Shown here: piece after piece, positions 40,601 through 51,479 of the stretch
How the letters are laid out: every line of letters starts with the position of its first letter
How positions within the stretch are numbered: position 1 is the first letter of the stretch
Assembly: GCA_009760855.2 (NCBI GenBank)
Contig: WPIO01000006.1
Coordinates: forward strand, 11,637,501-11,701,500
Direction of reading: 5' to 3'
From: Cristatella mucedo
Taxonomy: Eukaryota; Bryozoa; Phylactolaemata; Cristatellidae
Length of the DNA: 64,000 bases
Notes under the pieces: model-generated
The model's input: the letters and a program-made list of their open reading frames with translations, nothing else
Told to the model about the DNA's origin: nothing
Database searches by the model: none
Translations under genes and position numbers: made by a program

Positions 40601-40740
40601 ACGATAATAGCAACTTCACCTCCAGTTTTGATTGATCTAGGGGTGTGAAAGAACGAGAAACCAGATGGGGTTGCGTCTTTAGTTGTCGGTCTGTTTATCA
40701 ATTTTAGCCAAGCGCTCACCATCATTGCTTCCGCGTTCCA
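37641..40740 (-). mobile_element. Longest LINE-A copy: endonuclease plus RT, decayed
   Basis: On the minus strand the order is an APE-type endonuclease (about 40824-40150; AIIVRSKFNF, VVYCPPGTKS, VMGDFNVHFD, LTDHMQISF), a linker (about 40130-39789), RT (39756-39124; SNYRPVSLLPFLSQTLERVV, GFRANHS, LLDLAAAFDTINH) and the RT/C-terminal part (39175-38174; YTDDTQLYLCFDP). The YADD motif has become YTDD. At least three frame breaks (near 40110, 39770 and 39150) inactivate it. It is 5'-truncated around the ETWL motif, here SAWL, beside a LINE-B tail. The 3' end is a stem-loop and (AAT)n at 37641. A second LINE-A end is nested at 38014-38254. Confidence 0.88.
38014..38254 (-). mobile_element. LINE-A 3' end nested inside another LINE-A
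   Basis: The host copy reads ACTAAA at 38008-38013 and resumes TGCACGGTCTCC at 38255, exactly as the uninterrupted copy at 54232-54246 reads. The 241-bp insert has its own AAT tail, stem-loop and 3' UTR and is 5'-truncated. Confidence 0.85.
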
Positions 40741-40743
40741 CGA

Positions 40744-40885
40744 TGTCAGTTGGTTACCGAATGCGTACCGAAAGCCGCTTTGGCTGTGAGTGAGCAATAC
40801 AAAACTCTCCTGAGTAACGACCACACGGTCTTTATAAATTGGTAGATTACAGATGGAGATGCATTATAATTATGATAGAAGCAAA
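40744..40885 (+). mobile_element. LINE-B 3' tail
   Basis: It matches the LINE-B terminal block: GTTGGTTACCGAATGCGTAC, AAACTCTCCTGAGTAACGA and TTACAGATGGAGATGCATTA. It lies against the 5' end of the long LINE-A copy. Confidence 0.65.
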
Positions 40886-41479
40886 CTGACAGGCATTGTT
40901 AACGTAAGAACTGACGAAGGTTAAAACCTACCTACAGTTTACGCTGCCGGCATCTGTTTGAGATTCTTCTTCCGGCTTTGCTGGTTCAAAAATCTGCTGG
41001 TTAAGACAATTTAGAGGTCTGCTTTAATGCTTCCACCTGTCCTTCAATAACTCTTCTCTCTAACCTTTTCCTCTAACAGCATTGCTTCAAATATATAGAT
41101 CAGTCAAACTGCCTGACTGTCAACATCATGGGCTTGCCCTCCGTTTTTTACCAGGCCTAATCAATTTTCCGCTCCTGACCTTTGCTAAATGCTTATTTCT
41201 GCTGATTAGTTATGACTCCAGAAACTTCCCCGCGGAAGTCACACAGAATAGATATGAGCAGTGCCTTCGCAAATTTAAAAATTACTTGTACAGCCGTCAA
41301 TTTGTAATTCAAGATAATAAATCTCCGTATCCTGTTCCTCAAAACTTCTAAGAATGAATAACTGTTACCAAGAACCGTTGCCTAGCCCATTCCTAGCCTA
41401 AGCTGCTGTTGCTACCCTTTCGGTAGCCAATCTACTTAATGTCACTCCACGAAGAGAAAATCAGATTTGTTCTCATTCA

Positions 41480-42540
41480 TGCAGTTCACTGTCGGCACAT
41501 CTATCTGCATGCTTCTCTGGAAAAAGTGGTTGTACCCAAGTCCTTCAACTGGCCATCGCAAGACCGATGCTTTAAAAGCCTGGATTAGATACAGAGGTTC
41601 TTGAAAACTGTAGCCTAGTTTCCATTCTTCTTTTTGTTTTATCAAATGCTCTTGAAAAATTGTCGTTGCGCAGCTTGTAGCACACATTAAATGAATGGAA
41701 GTTGGGATAAATTTCAATCAGGGTTCAAGCGGCAATGTCAACTTAATAATATAATAACAATAATGCACTTGATAAAGCGCCCTCAGAGAACTCAATCTCT
41801 CTCTAGGCGCTTTACATTTGCTGCAAAGGGAAATGTAATTGAATGGTGAGTAATTTCATGCTTGATAAACAAACAAAATGAATACTGAATGAATGAACTT
41901 CACTAAAACTGCTCTCCTCCGCGTAACCAATTACATCCTAAGGAGCAGCGATGGCGGCAATGTCACTGCCTTAGCGCAGCAAGGTCTATCAGCTGCCTTC
42001 GACGATATTGATCACGATTGGTCCTTATTGAATGATTGAGAAGAACGATCGGTCTGGCTGTCGAGGTAATGACTCGGTTATCAACAAGGCCCAGGCTATG
42101 GCTTGGCTCTCTCATACCTAGCTGAAATGCTGAGCCAGCTTCAGTCTCCTCACGTCCTGTACGGTTAATAGATTAGCTGTCACATTCATCCGCTTAAAGA
42201 GCGTTGATGACATAAGCTTTCGCTCTGCAGGTGCTAGATTGTAGAACTCACTTCCACAATTCTTACGCAATGACAACTATTCTCCTGCTGCCGACTATCA
42301 AACACCATTGCCAGCCGTCCTGAGCCGCTACTTCCACGCTACTCACTGCCTCGAGTGCTCTCCTCCTGACTCAGCCATGCTGCTCACTTCTTCTTCGTTA
42401 CATTAAATAAAGTCTGTTGGCTACCGAATGTTTACCGAAAGCCACCAAGGCTGCGAGTGCGCTATGCAAAATTCTCCTGCGTAGCACCCACAAGTATTTT
42501 TGGCTTTGTGAATCTATAGACGAAGATACATTACATTACA
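41480..42540 (+). mobile_element. LINE-B copy (RT part to 3' end), split by LINE-A
   Basis: It begins in the RT region (GGTTGTACCCAAGTCC as in 44930-44945), reads FQSGFKRQ-like sequence up to 41742, then resumes after a LINE-A insert. RT motif A appears as LSAAFDDIDHD (about 41990-42020). The copy continues through the C-terminus and 3' UTR to an ACATTACATTACATTT tail. Stops and frameshifts are numerous. Confidence 0.75.
41743..41884 (-). mobile_element. LINE-A 3' end inserted in LINE-B
   Basis: The AAT tail is followed by CACTTGATAAAGCGCCCTCA, the stem-loop inverse and a little 3' UTR. LINE-B coding sequence flanks it on both sides. Confidence 0.8.
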
Positions 42541-42574
42541 TTTGTGCAGCATTTACAAGTCGCTAGCCATGATA

Positions 42575-42715
42575 TAATGTATCTCCGTCTGTAACTCCGC
42601 AAAGTCATAAAGACCACGTGGGTGTTACGCAGGAGGAGAGTTTTATATTGCGCACTCACGCAGCCTAAGCGCCTTTCGGTGCGCATTCGGTAGCCAACTG
42701 ATGCAAAGTTAAGTG
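42575..42715 (-). mobile_element. LINE-B 3' tail, inverted relative to its neighbour
   Basis: It is the reverse complement of the LINE-B terminal block (GTATCTCCGTCTGTAACTCC, GCGCATTCGGTAGCCAAC). It faces the tail at 42385-42540 across about 35 bp. Confidence 0.7.
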
Positions 42716-43039
42716 CTTCGCCGGTTCACCTTTTTCGCGAGTCATCTGGGTTCAAGGTTCAAGTTCGGTTCAAGCGCCGTTTCAAACGTTGCGCTTTCGG
42801 CCTAGCTGTGTGTCAGTAAGCGGAAGCCGCCCTACATGCCTACAAAGAAGCCGAGCCGGCGCCTAAGCAGTTTGCGCACCGCGGCAGCTCGGAGATCAAA
42901 CGTAAACTTCCTCCCCGCACTAGAGAGCGGCCTCGGGCGACTCTCAGCGCGGTGTGGACCTTTACCTGATTTCTCCGTGACACCTTCGGGTATTCCGCTA
43001 CCATCTTCGCTGTGACTATTTACGAGCTGTCCTCAGATA

Positions 43040-45165
43040 TGCTACACAAAACGGGACCTGCTTAGCATAAGGTGCGATGTCGCCATTGGTCGATACCTGG
43101 TCTAGCGGTTAAGGTGCTCGCTCCGACCAAGGTCTGACTGAGGTCGTGGACTCGAGCCCCGAGGCACATGTGAAGCGCCTGAATAGAGATTAAGTTCTCT
43201 TGTGGCGCTATAAAAATGAATTAGTATTTACTATTTTTATATATATATTTATACCTACAGGCGGGCCTTCTTCTGCGGAGGGTCAGTGAGAGCCTGCCTG
43301 CATCCTGCGTTCCACGCCCTATCAACAGCTCGGCTATCAATTCCACGACCCGCAAGTTTAAAGCGCCGAATAGCACTCGTTGCATAGCAGCTCACCTGCC
43401 GTGCCTCAGTATGCCGTGAAACGTCAAAAGCGACCGCTACTAAGGTCCAATTCAAATTCGACGGGCTGCATCTACCAGGCCGGCTACACGCCGATTTGAA
43501 CGCCAGCCATTTCGTCGGCGTCGCGCAGTTGTTAGACAGCCTCTTAAATTCCGCCTTCTAAATTTTAGCTCGCTAAAAACCAACGGTTTAGTTATTCACG
43601 ACCAGGCTGTCCTGGAGAAGCTGGGTGCATTTCTGCTTACCGAAACTTGGATTCTGGTAGCTGTATATCTGAAACCACCCCACCCGGGTTCTCATTCTTT
43701 CAGGCCATGCGTTCTGACGAGGTCGGTGGCAGGAATGCAATGAACCATTTGGCTATATGATATGCAGTTTTTCGCATGGGAAATCATTTGAATCTGTTGC
43801 ACTCAGGTCCTATTAAAGACAGTGCCTCTCACTGTTGTGATAAATCAACCTCCTGCTGGCAGTCCAAATTTGTTTATAGAGGAGTTTTCGGAGTTCCTCG
43901 CTAAAATATTTGTGTGTGACAGGCCGTTACTGATTGCTGGAGACTTCAATATTCACGTTGACAACCCCATCAACAGCCTGGTTTGCTCATTTCTTGACTC
44001 TCTGGAGAATTTTGGTTTGGTCCAAAACGTTAATCATACCAACCACGTAGGTAAATATATTCTCGCTCTCGTGGTCACTAAGGATGTCTGGCCTACTGAC
44101 ATTGTGGTGTGCCCACTGACCATCTCGGATCATTGTTCGGTCTTGTTTACTGTTCCTGCTCCGCTGTACGTAGAGGGTAATGCCGAACTTGTCCAGCGAC
44201 GTACCTTAAGAATTATTGATGCAGACACGTTTTTAAAATCCGTTTGTGATGCAGGTCTTCTTGATCTGCACCCAGACTCGGCCGACAGCATCGATAGCCT
44301 CACTGATTCAGTGAACATTTCACTTACGAGTGCTCGTGAAAAGCATGCTTCCATTCATTCTATCCGTGAACAGAGTCGCTGAGATTCCTTTCAAATTACA
44401 AAAAAAACTTCAAAAGATGCACCATGTCAAGCGCAGGCTTGAACGTTGTTTTAAGAAATCGAGGCCTGATGCAAATCTAGTCAATTTCAAAGAGCTCCTC
44501 TGAGTTTACACCCGGAAGATTAAAAAAGCCAGGCCTTCTTTTTACACTCGAACGTTGAAGTGCTGCCAGTCAGACCCAAATCCGATTTATAAGACGGTAA
44601 ATAATTTATTGGTCAATGCTGAGAGGTCCGAATCCCCAGATATTAATGGCTTAGCCGAAAGGTTTTCAGCCTTATTTACTGAAAAAATTGTTCACATTCG
44701 TGTATTTACAAAGCCCCATCCGAGTAAAGCAATTTCGAAATCGCAACCTGTGACAGACTTCTCAAAAGATTTTCCAAGGTTTCTTCATGCGATGTGGCTA
44801 CCTTAATAAAGTCTAGTAAAAAGACCTCTATAACTGAAGACCTTATACCCTCATCTCGGCGGTCTTCACTAGCAGACCAACTTAGCCCTGCCATAATCGA
44901 AATTTTTAATGGTTCTTTGGAAAAAGGGGTTGTACCCAAGTCCATCAAATCGGCAATCGTTAGACCCGTTCTTAAAAAGCCCGGATTAGATACAGGGATC
45001 CTTGAAAACTATGTCCATTTTATTTCTTCCTTTTTGTCAAAGATTCTTGAAAAATTGTTGCTAAGCAGCCGGTAGCAGATATTGAAAAGAATGAAAATGT
45101 CAGAAACATTTCAATCGGGGTTCAAGAGGCAGCACTCCATTGAAACTGCTCTGGGAGAAGACTGA
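43040..45165 (+). mobile_element. LINE-B 5' half: endonuclease and start of RT, decayed
   Basis: The 5' region (43040-43640) aligns with 51480-52070. The endonuclease follows (about 43822-44382; LIAGDFNIHVDNP, LTISDHCSVLF), then a spacer with KTVNNLL and LAERFSALFTEKI, then RT (KKPGLDTGILENY, SSFLSKILEKLL, FQSGFKRQHSIETAL). It has several frameshifts and stops and is cut off after the RT entry motif at about 45165. A SINE-2 lies inside at 43099-43250. Confidence 0.82.
43099..43250 (+). mobile_element. SINE-2 copy inserted in LINE-B, with target duplication
   Basis: The flanks are ATACCT (43093-43098 and 43251-43256). The empty site is seen in the other LINE-B copy near 51525-51535 (CAATACCTACGAGCG). 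The head is GGTCTAGCGGTTAAGGTGCT, box B is GGACTCGAGCCCC, and the tail is GCGCCTGAATAGAGATTAAG TTCTCTTGTGGCGCT. Confidence 0.85.
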
Positions 45166-45789
45166 GGGGAGACTGGAGCCGGGGGGGGGGGAGAAAAATT
45201 GGCGAACTCGTTAGATCTGTCCTAGCAGTCCTCTTTGGGGGAATGTAGGAGAGCGTAGCCGTAGGACGCATCGGTCGCTGGCATGGCTAGTGGTTGTGAG
45301 ATGCATCCTCAAGATTGTCCCGCATTTTAATCATCAGTTGAAGTAAGATTTAAGTTGTTCCCGGTGTGAATTCTCCCCTAGAATTTTTTGTTTTAAAGTA
45401 TATCCCGGACTCTACTCACCTTGCGAGGAGAGATGGGCAAATAGTAGGGGATTTGTAAAATCACCTGCGACAGCAAGTATTAGCTACGGCAGCAATAGTG
45501 GGCACCTGTATAGCATCAAAAGATATCAAAACATTTTTCTAGCACATACAATGTAGTAGAAAGGAATCATGCCAACTTGACTATCTTTTTCATGCAAAAT
45601 AACCTCCGCACGCAGAAGGAAATGGAAAATAAGCATGGCCGGGGAAAACTGTGAAGTACAGGCAGGCTCGCTGTGTCGCTTCGCTTTGAGTGTCGGCAGG
45701 ACAGGTGAGGCTGGGACATCATCATTCGAGAGTGAGCTCCTCATCATCTTCATCATCCTCCGCCACCATCATCATCCTCCTCCTCCGCC

Positions 45790-46080
45790 ATCATTCGAGA
45801 GTGAGCTCCCCGGCTTTGGTGCATACAAACTGGAGGCATGCACTCTAAAGGATTTGAAGCTTGGTTAGCGAAGTAGCTGAACTGCCCGAGTCGGAAGAGC
45901 GGGTAGCTCGCTCCACAGCGTGAGAATTGAGTATTGCAGGTTTGAGAAGTAAGTTTTGCAAGTAGATAGGCCGATGAAAGAGAATTGAGGGACCTAAAAG
46001 AGAAATAAAAGTGGACAGACATGACTATGAAGCGGATGCAGTCATTTATAGTGAACAGTAACTTGAAATTGGGCACAGAG
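45790..46080 (-). mobile_element. Diverged LINE-A relative
   Basis: The antisense copy keeps the order of the C-terminal region. Its reverse complement includes VHFYFSFRSLNSLSSAYLLA, like FKVLSLTFRSLHSLAPAYLS. No stem-loop is seen. Confidence 0.5.
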
Positions 46081-47769
46081 ATTACGCGCAGAGGACATAG
46101 GTGATGTAGTAGCCGAATTTTTTTGAGGGTTAGGCCGTGGGCCGCCTACGCTTTTGTAGTTGTTAACTTAAATGCGGTCCTTAAACTCACTGCACAACAG
46201 TTTGGTTCATCAGCATTGGAATCCAGTGATGTTGGCTAGCCTGATAGATGTAAATAGTGACGCTTTTTCGGCCCCCAGGCCAGGTCAAAGAAAGTTGTCG
46301 AGACCTTCACCTTGCTGGGGTGTTATTGCGCTCGCAGCTCCAAGCAGAGATTTCTGCCCAAAGTCGCACGGTGCACGGTGCTGCTGCGTTGGACTGCAGG
46401 ATAGCAGATCCCACCAGAGTCCTTCTATCCTGGACCCGAGGTAAGGAGCTCGAACCCACCGAGCTCGAATACTCCCTGATCTCTGCAACGCTCGCCTCCA
46501 CTGGCTCTACGGGACTCCCTGAAGCACTCGCACCTGCAGAGCCAAGCCAGCTGCGTAAAAGCCGCAGCGCACTTCTCCGGGCTTCCGCCAAGCCTTTCCT
46601 TATGACTCAAGAGCTTGGTTACGGTCATAGGTGGAGATCAACTTCAGCTATCGACGATATATCGATACTTTCAGAATTCAGGAAGCAAAGCACCTGCCAG
46701 GAAACCACTGGCTACTGTCAGTCACACTCGCCCATTCAGTAGAGTAAATTTTGTGTGGCATCAATTGGCAGTTTTTGAATATTATCAAAGTAAGGAACGA
46801 GTGAGCACTGTCAAAGCTCAAGCAATCCTGCAACCAAGATGTGCTTGATGTGCCTTCTCGTGATTGCTAATGTTTCCAGTAGTTTTCATTGTTGCTTTTT
46901 ACGTCCTATTCTTTTTCGAGGACTTTTTGATCTTATTCGTTCGTCTCTAGTTGTTCGTAGAAGATGGTATAATCTATCAATTTTTCTAGCACCATGATTG
47001 AGTGGACAAGCCTGCTTAAGTTTTGCATGTAGCTCACAAATGCCACCATGCGAGCTGCTATTAGAATTGCTGTCGGGATTTGGGTAGGCGATGAAGCGAC
47101 ACTTCAAAATTAGCCGACGCCAAGCCAAGGTTGTAGGACCTAACGTCGCTCAGACTTAATTATGTGCCGGAATGGGACATTCGGGGAGAGAAGGCGTGAG
47201 CTCCGAAGAGTCACCAGTAGCATAGGCAGCGAAGATGGTATTGCAGGCGCACAGCTTCGGCAACGAAAGCTGCTCAGGCACAGCTACTTACAGTCACTAA
47301 AGCTCATACTAACATTTTTATTATGTAGAGCATGGGTCAATTGTTCTGGCTGAAAGACGGTTCAAGTTGACGGGAAAGTTAATCCACTTGCTCAGCAGGA
47401 TCTAGGCCAAACGGGTATATAGGTAATATCCGGTTGTAGGTTGTGTGCGTGATAATACTGCCGATTCTAAGGCCACATTAGTACTATACCTATATGCAAC
47501 GCTTCCACCCATCCCATGCACTAGTGTTTATATACACTGACCACTATACTTGCTAATGTATACTCATCTATGCATTTTGAAAATGTATACTAATAAAAAT
47601 TCTAAACCAACCTTTATTTTTTAGCAGGCCAAACACCAACATTTTCCACCAGACACTTTACCTGTGATTGAAACCAGTCTTGTCAATTGGCGAGCGACAT
47701 CAAGCCAAATTTCAGCAATGATGAGCACACACAGGACAATATCCTCAGTAACAGCCAATTTTGTTCGGG
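46081..47769. other. Unassigned stretch
   Basis: A 161-codon plus-strand frame at 46257-46742 has no recognised domain and overlaps open frames on the other strand. The rest is AT-rich without features. Confidence 0.45.
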
Positions 47770-48230
47770 AACATAAGGAGTCGTGGCTTCATTTTCAATT
47801 TCGTCAAGTCACCGGATCTCTTGATGTCAGTCGTTTGTGAATTCCAGGGATTTAAAGCATGGGTGCTGAAGGCACAATTTCCATCGAGTTCGAGGCTTTC
47901 TAGAGGTGCAGCTTAACCGGTTGAGTCCGATGAGCGAATAGTTCGTTGGAAATAAATAATAAGGCTACACTTCAGGTTGGTGTGCCGGAGCAAGAACACG
48001 AAGGAGTGCACAAGTAAATAACGTATCACTGAAGTGCATACTTTGCTTGATACAGAGGCACTTCACATTGAAAAGAAGTGAAGTAATGTAGTATCTGCAA
48101 AATTCATGGCAGAAAACCCTAGCTACCAAGTTGTGTGCCAATTGCAAACGTCTTGCTGCACCGGAAGGAAGACTCGTAAGTGTTGAGTCACAGAGGTAGA
48201 GGCAGAGTATCACACAGGATTCGGTCAGGT
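47770..48230 (-). mobile_element. Diverged LINE-A relative
   Basis: Antisense matches to the C-terminal region remain, including reverse complement RRLQLAHNLVARVFCHEF (compare LQLVQNSAARLVCRERR). It is heavily mutated. Confidence 0.5.
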
Positions 48231-48317
48231 TGGCTCCGGTTACTTTATATAAGCAAACCGGAGTTTTGTGCACTGATACATAGATACAAATGAGTAGAAG
48301 TGGCAAATAAGGATAAT

Positions 48318-49185
48318 ATTACGTTTACATAAAGCCCACAGAGAACGAAATCTCTGTCTAGCCGCTTATGTAGTGTAAATAATGCACGCTGATAGGGTTA
48401 GTGATGAAATGCTTAAGCTCATCACTCATGAACGACGCATAGAGTTCAGAAGGACCCAGCTAATTTAAGAAACGGATGCCTTTTTAAGCTATGCTTAAAT
48501 ACCAGCAAGTCGGGGGGACGTGACATTAGTTGGGAGTGAGTTCCAGGCTTCGGGAGCACATGAGCGACAGACTCGGTGTTCAGAGAATTTCAGCTTGGTT
48601 CGAGGTCAGCTAAATGATGAAGCTAGAAGAGCAGGCGTTACGATGCCTAGCAAGATAAGTTAAGAGTCATGAGAGATTGGCTGGAGATAGAGAATGAAGG
48701 AGCTAAGAGAGAGAGAGTGACTCACAATTTAAGCCATTAAGCTGCTTGATAGAGGAGCCAGTGCAGGTCGGAGAATTTTTGTTATGTGGCAATACTGATA
48801 TTTACGACATACAAGCCTGACTGCTGAGTTTTGCACCAGCTTTAAGTGCCTCATTGCACAGGCCAGAGGACTTTTGAGTAGTGAATTACTAAAGTTGAGA
48901 CGAGATGTCACAAATGCGTGAACACACTTGGATGTAGTATCCCAATCAAAGAAGGCTCGAATTTTCTATCTGTTACGTAGCTGAAAGTAGGGCTTGACTG
49001 TGGAGCCCATTTTATCGTCTAGAAAAGATCACCTTGGAGTAGAACACCCAAATTTCATGCAGATACTACATCAGATATCCTGGCCGAGCCCATCTTTAAG
49101 GACAGATTGTCAAATTTCTGAGTAGCGCATGGTTTGCCCTTAGCTAGTAAGCGGTTGTATCGTCTTTCAATGGGTTGATACTATT
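48318..49185 (-). mobile_element. Decayed LINE-A copy
   Basis: The left end has the stem-loop (ACAGAGAACGAAATCTCTGT). Antisense coding remnants follow, including MRHLKLVQNSAVRLVCRKYQ. It ends in the RT region. Confidence 0.7.
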
Positions 49186-49409
49186 GTGCTGCTGTGTGTA
49201 TCATCAAGTGAAAGGTCGCTAAGTAGCAGAATGCACCCACCACTTGCACAGGTTACAAGAAGGTTGCAACAAGTTACCGCCTTCCAGCACAATCCACAGC
49301 GAAATTAAGCAAACGTTGACCAGTTTTTGGCAATGAAAAGCTCAGATTTAAAGCATATATTGTGGTGCACTGTCATGATAATTCAAATGCCGAATAGCTT
49401 GTCATTTTG

Positions 49410-49443
49410 CTTGCTCGTTCTCATGCGAATGAGAACGAGCAAG
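49410..49443. repeat. Perfect 15-bp hairpin with GCGA tetraloop
   Basis: The arm CTTGCTCGTTCTCAT and its exact reverse complement enclose GCGA, a GNRA-type loop if transcribed. It lies just beyond a LINE-A copy. Confidence 0.9.
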
Positions 49444-49794
49444 ACTTTGGTCACTACCTCACTCCACCCGCAATCTACTTAAATCCGCCACCAAAAACCC
49501 ACCAACAATATCTGAATTGAGCTAGAATTGCATGTTACACTAAGCTGTCAAACAAGTGGATTCAAAGGTTGCCGCATTTTTGTGGTTTCCCTCGTTCTCA
49601 TGAAATCCACTGCAATTAACTTCTACGGCAAAGGCCGATACCGAAACCCTCCGAAAATGATTGCAGTCGATTGCATGAAAATGCGTTCGTTTAATCGTTT
49701 TGCGGCTAGTTGGAAAGAAAGAGAACTTGAACAACTTCCACCAAATCTTCCTTCCACCGTTTCTACCAGACACCGGAACGAGTATTGCTGATCA

Positions 49795-51142
49795 GCTGAA
49801 CATCGCTGGCACTGCATTGCAATGGTTCAGACCTTATCTCAGTAGGAGACTCCAGAGTATTGATGCGAATGGACAAAGATCATCCGAAGAACCTCAGAAA
49901 GATGGGGTACCTCAGGTTCCTGTGCTTGGTCCCGTTATTTTCACTGTTTTTAATCTCCATTTTGCCGAAGTGATTGCCAAGCACAATCTAGGCTTTCACT
50001 TCTATGCAGATGACACTCAATTGTACCTCTGCTTAGGTCTTTCCCAGCCCTCCAACATGTCGAATTCTCTCAACAACCTTGCTGCATTGATCATTGATGC
50101 ATTGCTGCATTGATTGAGGAGTATTACTGACATCCGCACACAGATAGCAGGAAGCTTTCTAAAATTGAATGGTAATAAAATCAGCTTACTAGTTACTAAT
50201 GGGCAAACCAAGTGTGATTCAGATATTGGAGACGTTAAAGCTCAAAACCACCTCTGCCAGCATATCTCCTGTTAAATCTGCACGAAGTTTGTGTCCCGAT
50301 CCTAAATAACCTTTTATTAGACTACCACAATAATAAGCTTAATAAGCTTAATAAGCTCCACAGTCAAATCTGTTTACTTTCAGCTACTGAACTTGCTAAA
50401 ATGTGGGCAAGGGACGTCTAAATTGGTCCATGCATTTGTGACATCCCGTCTTGACTTCTGTAACTCACTGCTTGCTGGTCTACAGGCCTTTGCACTCAGG
50501 TGTTTACAGCTGGTGCCAAACTCTGCAGCCAGGCTTGTCTGTCGCGAGTGTTGCAGTTGCCACATCACAGCACTTCTCGCCGACCTGTCCTGGCTCCCAG
50601 TCAAGCAACGCACCGACTTCAAGGATTCGTCACTCACTTTTAGGCCTCTACATTTTTTGGATCCAGCCAATCTATCGGATATACTCCGCCAGAAAGCTAA
50701 GCATCCTACCACCCACTTTTGGGATTTTAATTGTTCAACTATGCCTCGTACAAATCTCAACTCCTTTGGAGATCATGCCTTTAGTTCGTACGCTCCCAAA
50801 GCCTGGAACCCACTACCGATGCATGTCCACGACGTCTCCTGACTAGACGCATTTAAACAGAAACACAAAAACTAAAAACGCATTTATTTATCATAGCATT
50901 TAGTGGGCCCATAGGATCCTTTCCATATCCTCTGTGTGCTTATGCGTGCTGACACCGTGCATGCCGCCACTAATCATACTTGCATGTTGATCCTGTGCAC
51001 GTCATCCCAAACCATGTTAGTGTTGTTTATTGAGTATGCTACGACTAACTATTCAATCGTGCTTCCTTTGCAGCACATGTAAAGTGGGTTGAAAGAGAGA
51101 GTTCTCCGAGGGTACTATATCAAATACATTATTATTATTATT
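49795..51142 (+). mobile_element. Sense LINE-A copy, 5'-truncated
   Basis: It begins GTALQWFRPYLSRRLQSID, continues VPVLGPVIF and HFYADDTQLYLCLGLSQPS, then with frame breaks (near 50110 and 50330) to KLVHAFVTSRLDFCNSLLAG, the C-terminus, 3' UTR, stem-loop and (ATT)n. The YADD motif is intact. It covers almost the same span as the intact copy at 53873-55190. Confidence 0.85.
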
Positions 51143-51479
51143 CTTAGTTTATGGCTCGCCGACATTTATGGCGGGTATCCAACCTTTTATCTTATGGTTT
51201 ATCTTGGGACATGGATGTATGGAGTCACAGACAGGCTGCAATATCTGCACCGAAGGCGTTTTGGGTTGAGTAGAGTGTTGAACGCTGCTGAGGCCAGTTG
51301 TGTTTGGGGAGCCGCCAATCCCGGGACATTTGGCAGGGCGAGGAAATACATTGAGTTTGGTGCTTGTGATTCAACTTCGTTCTGTCATGTGCTATATAGA
51401 CCTTTATCTAATATCTTCATTATAACTTTGGGTATTCTGATGACATCTTCGCTGTAACTGTGTGGGAGCGGTCCTCGGA

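Noticed and set aside
46257-46742. 161-codon plus-strand open frame
   Set aside because: Composition is reasonable but no domain is recognised, and three other frames overlap it. It is kept only as a note in the stretch description.
51089-51457. 122-codon plus-strand open frame
   Set aside because: It starts in the LINE-A 3' end and crosses the ATT tail into the LINE-B 5' region, so it is not a gene.
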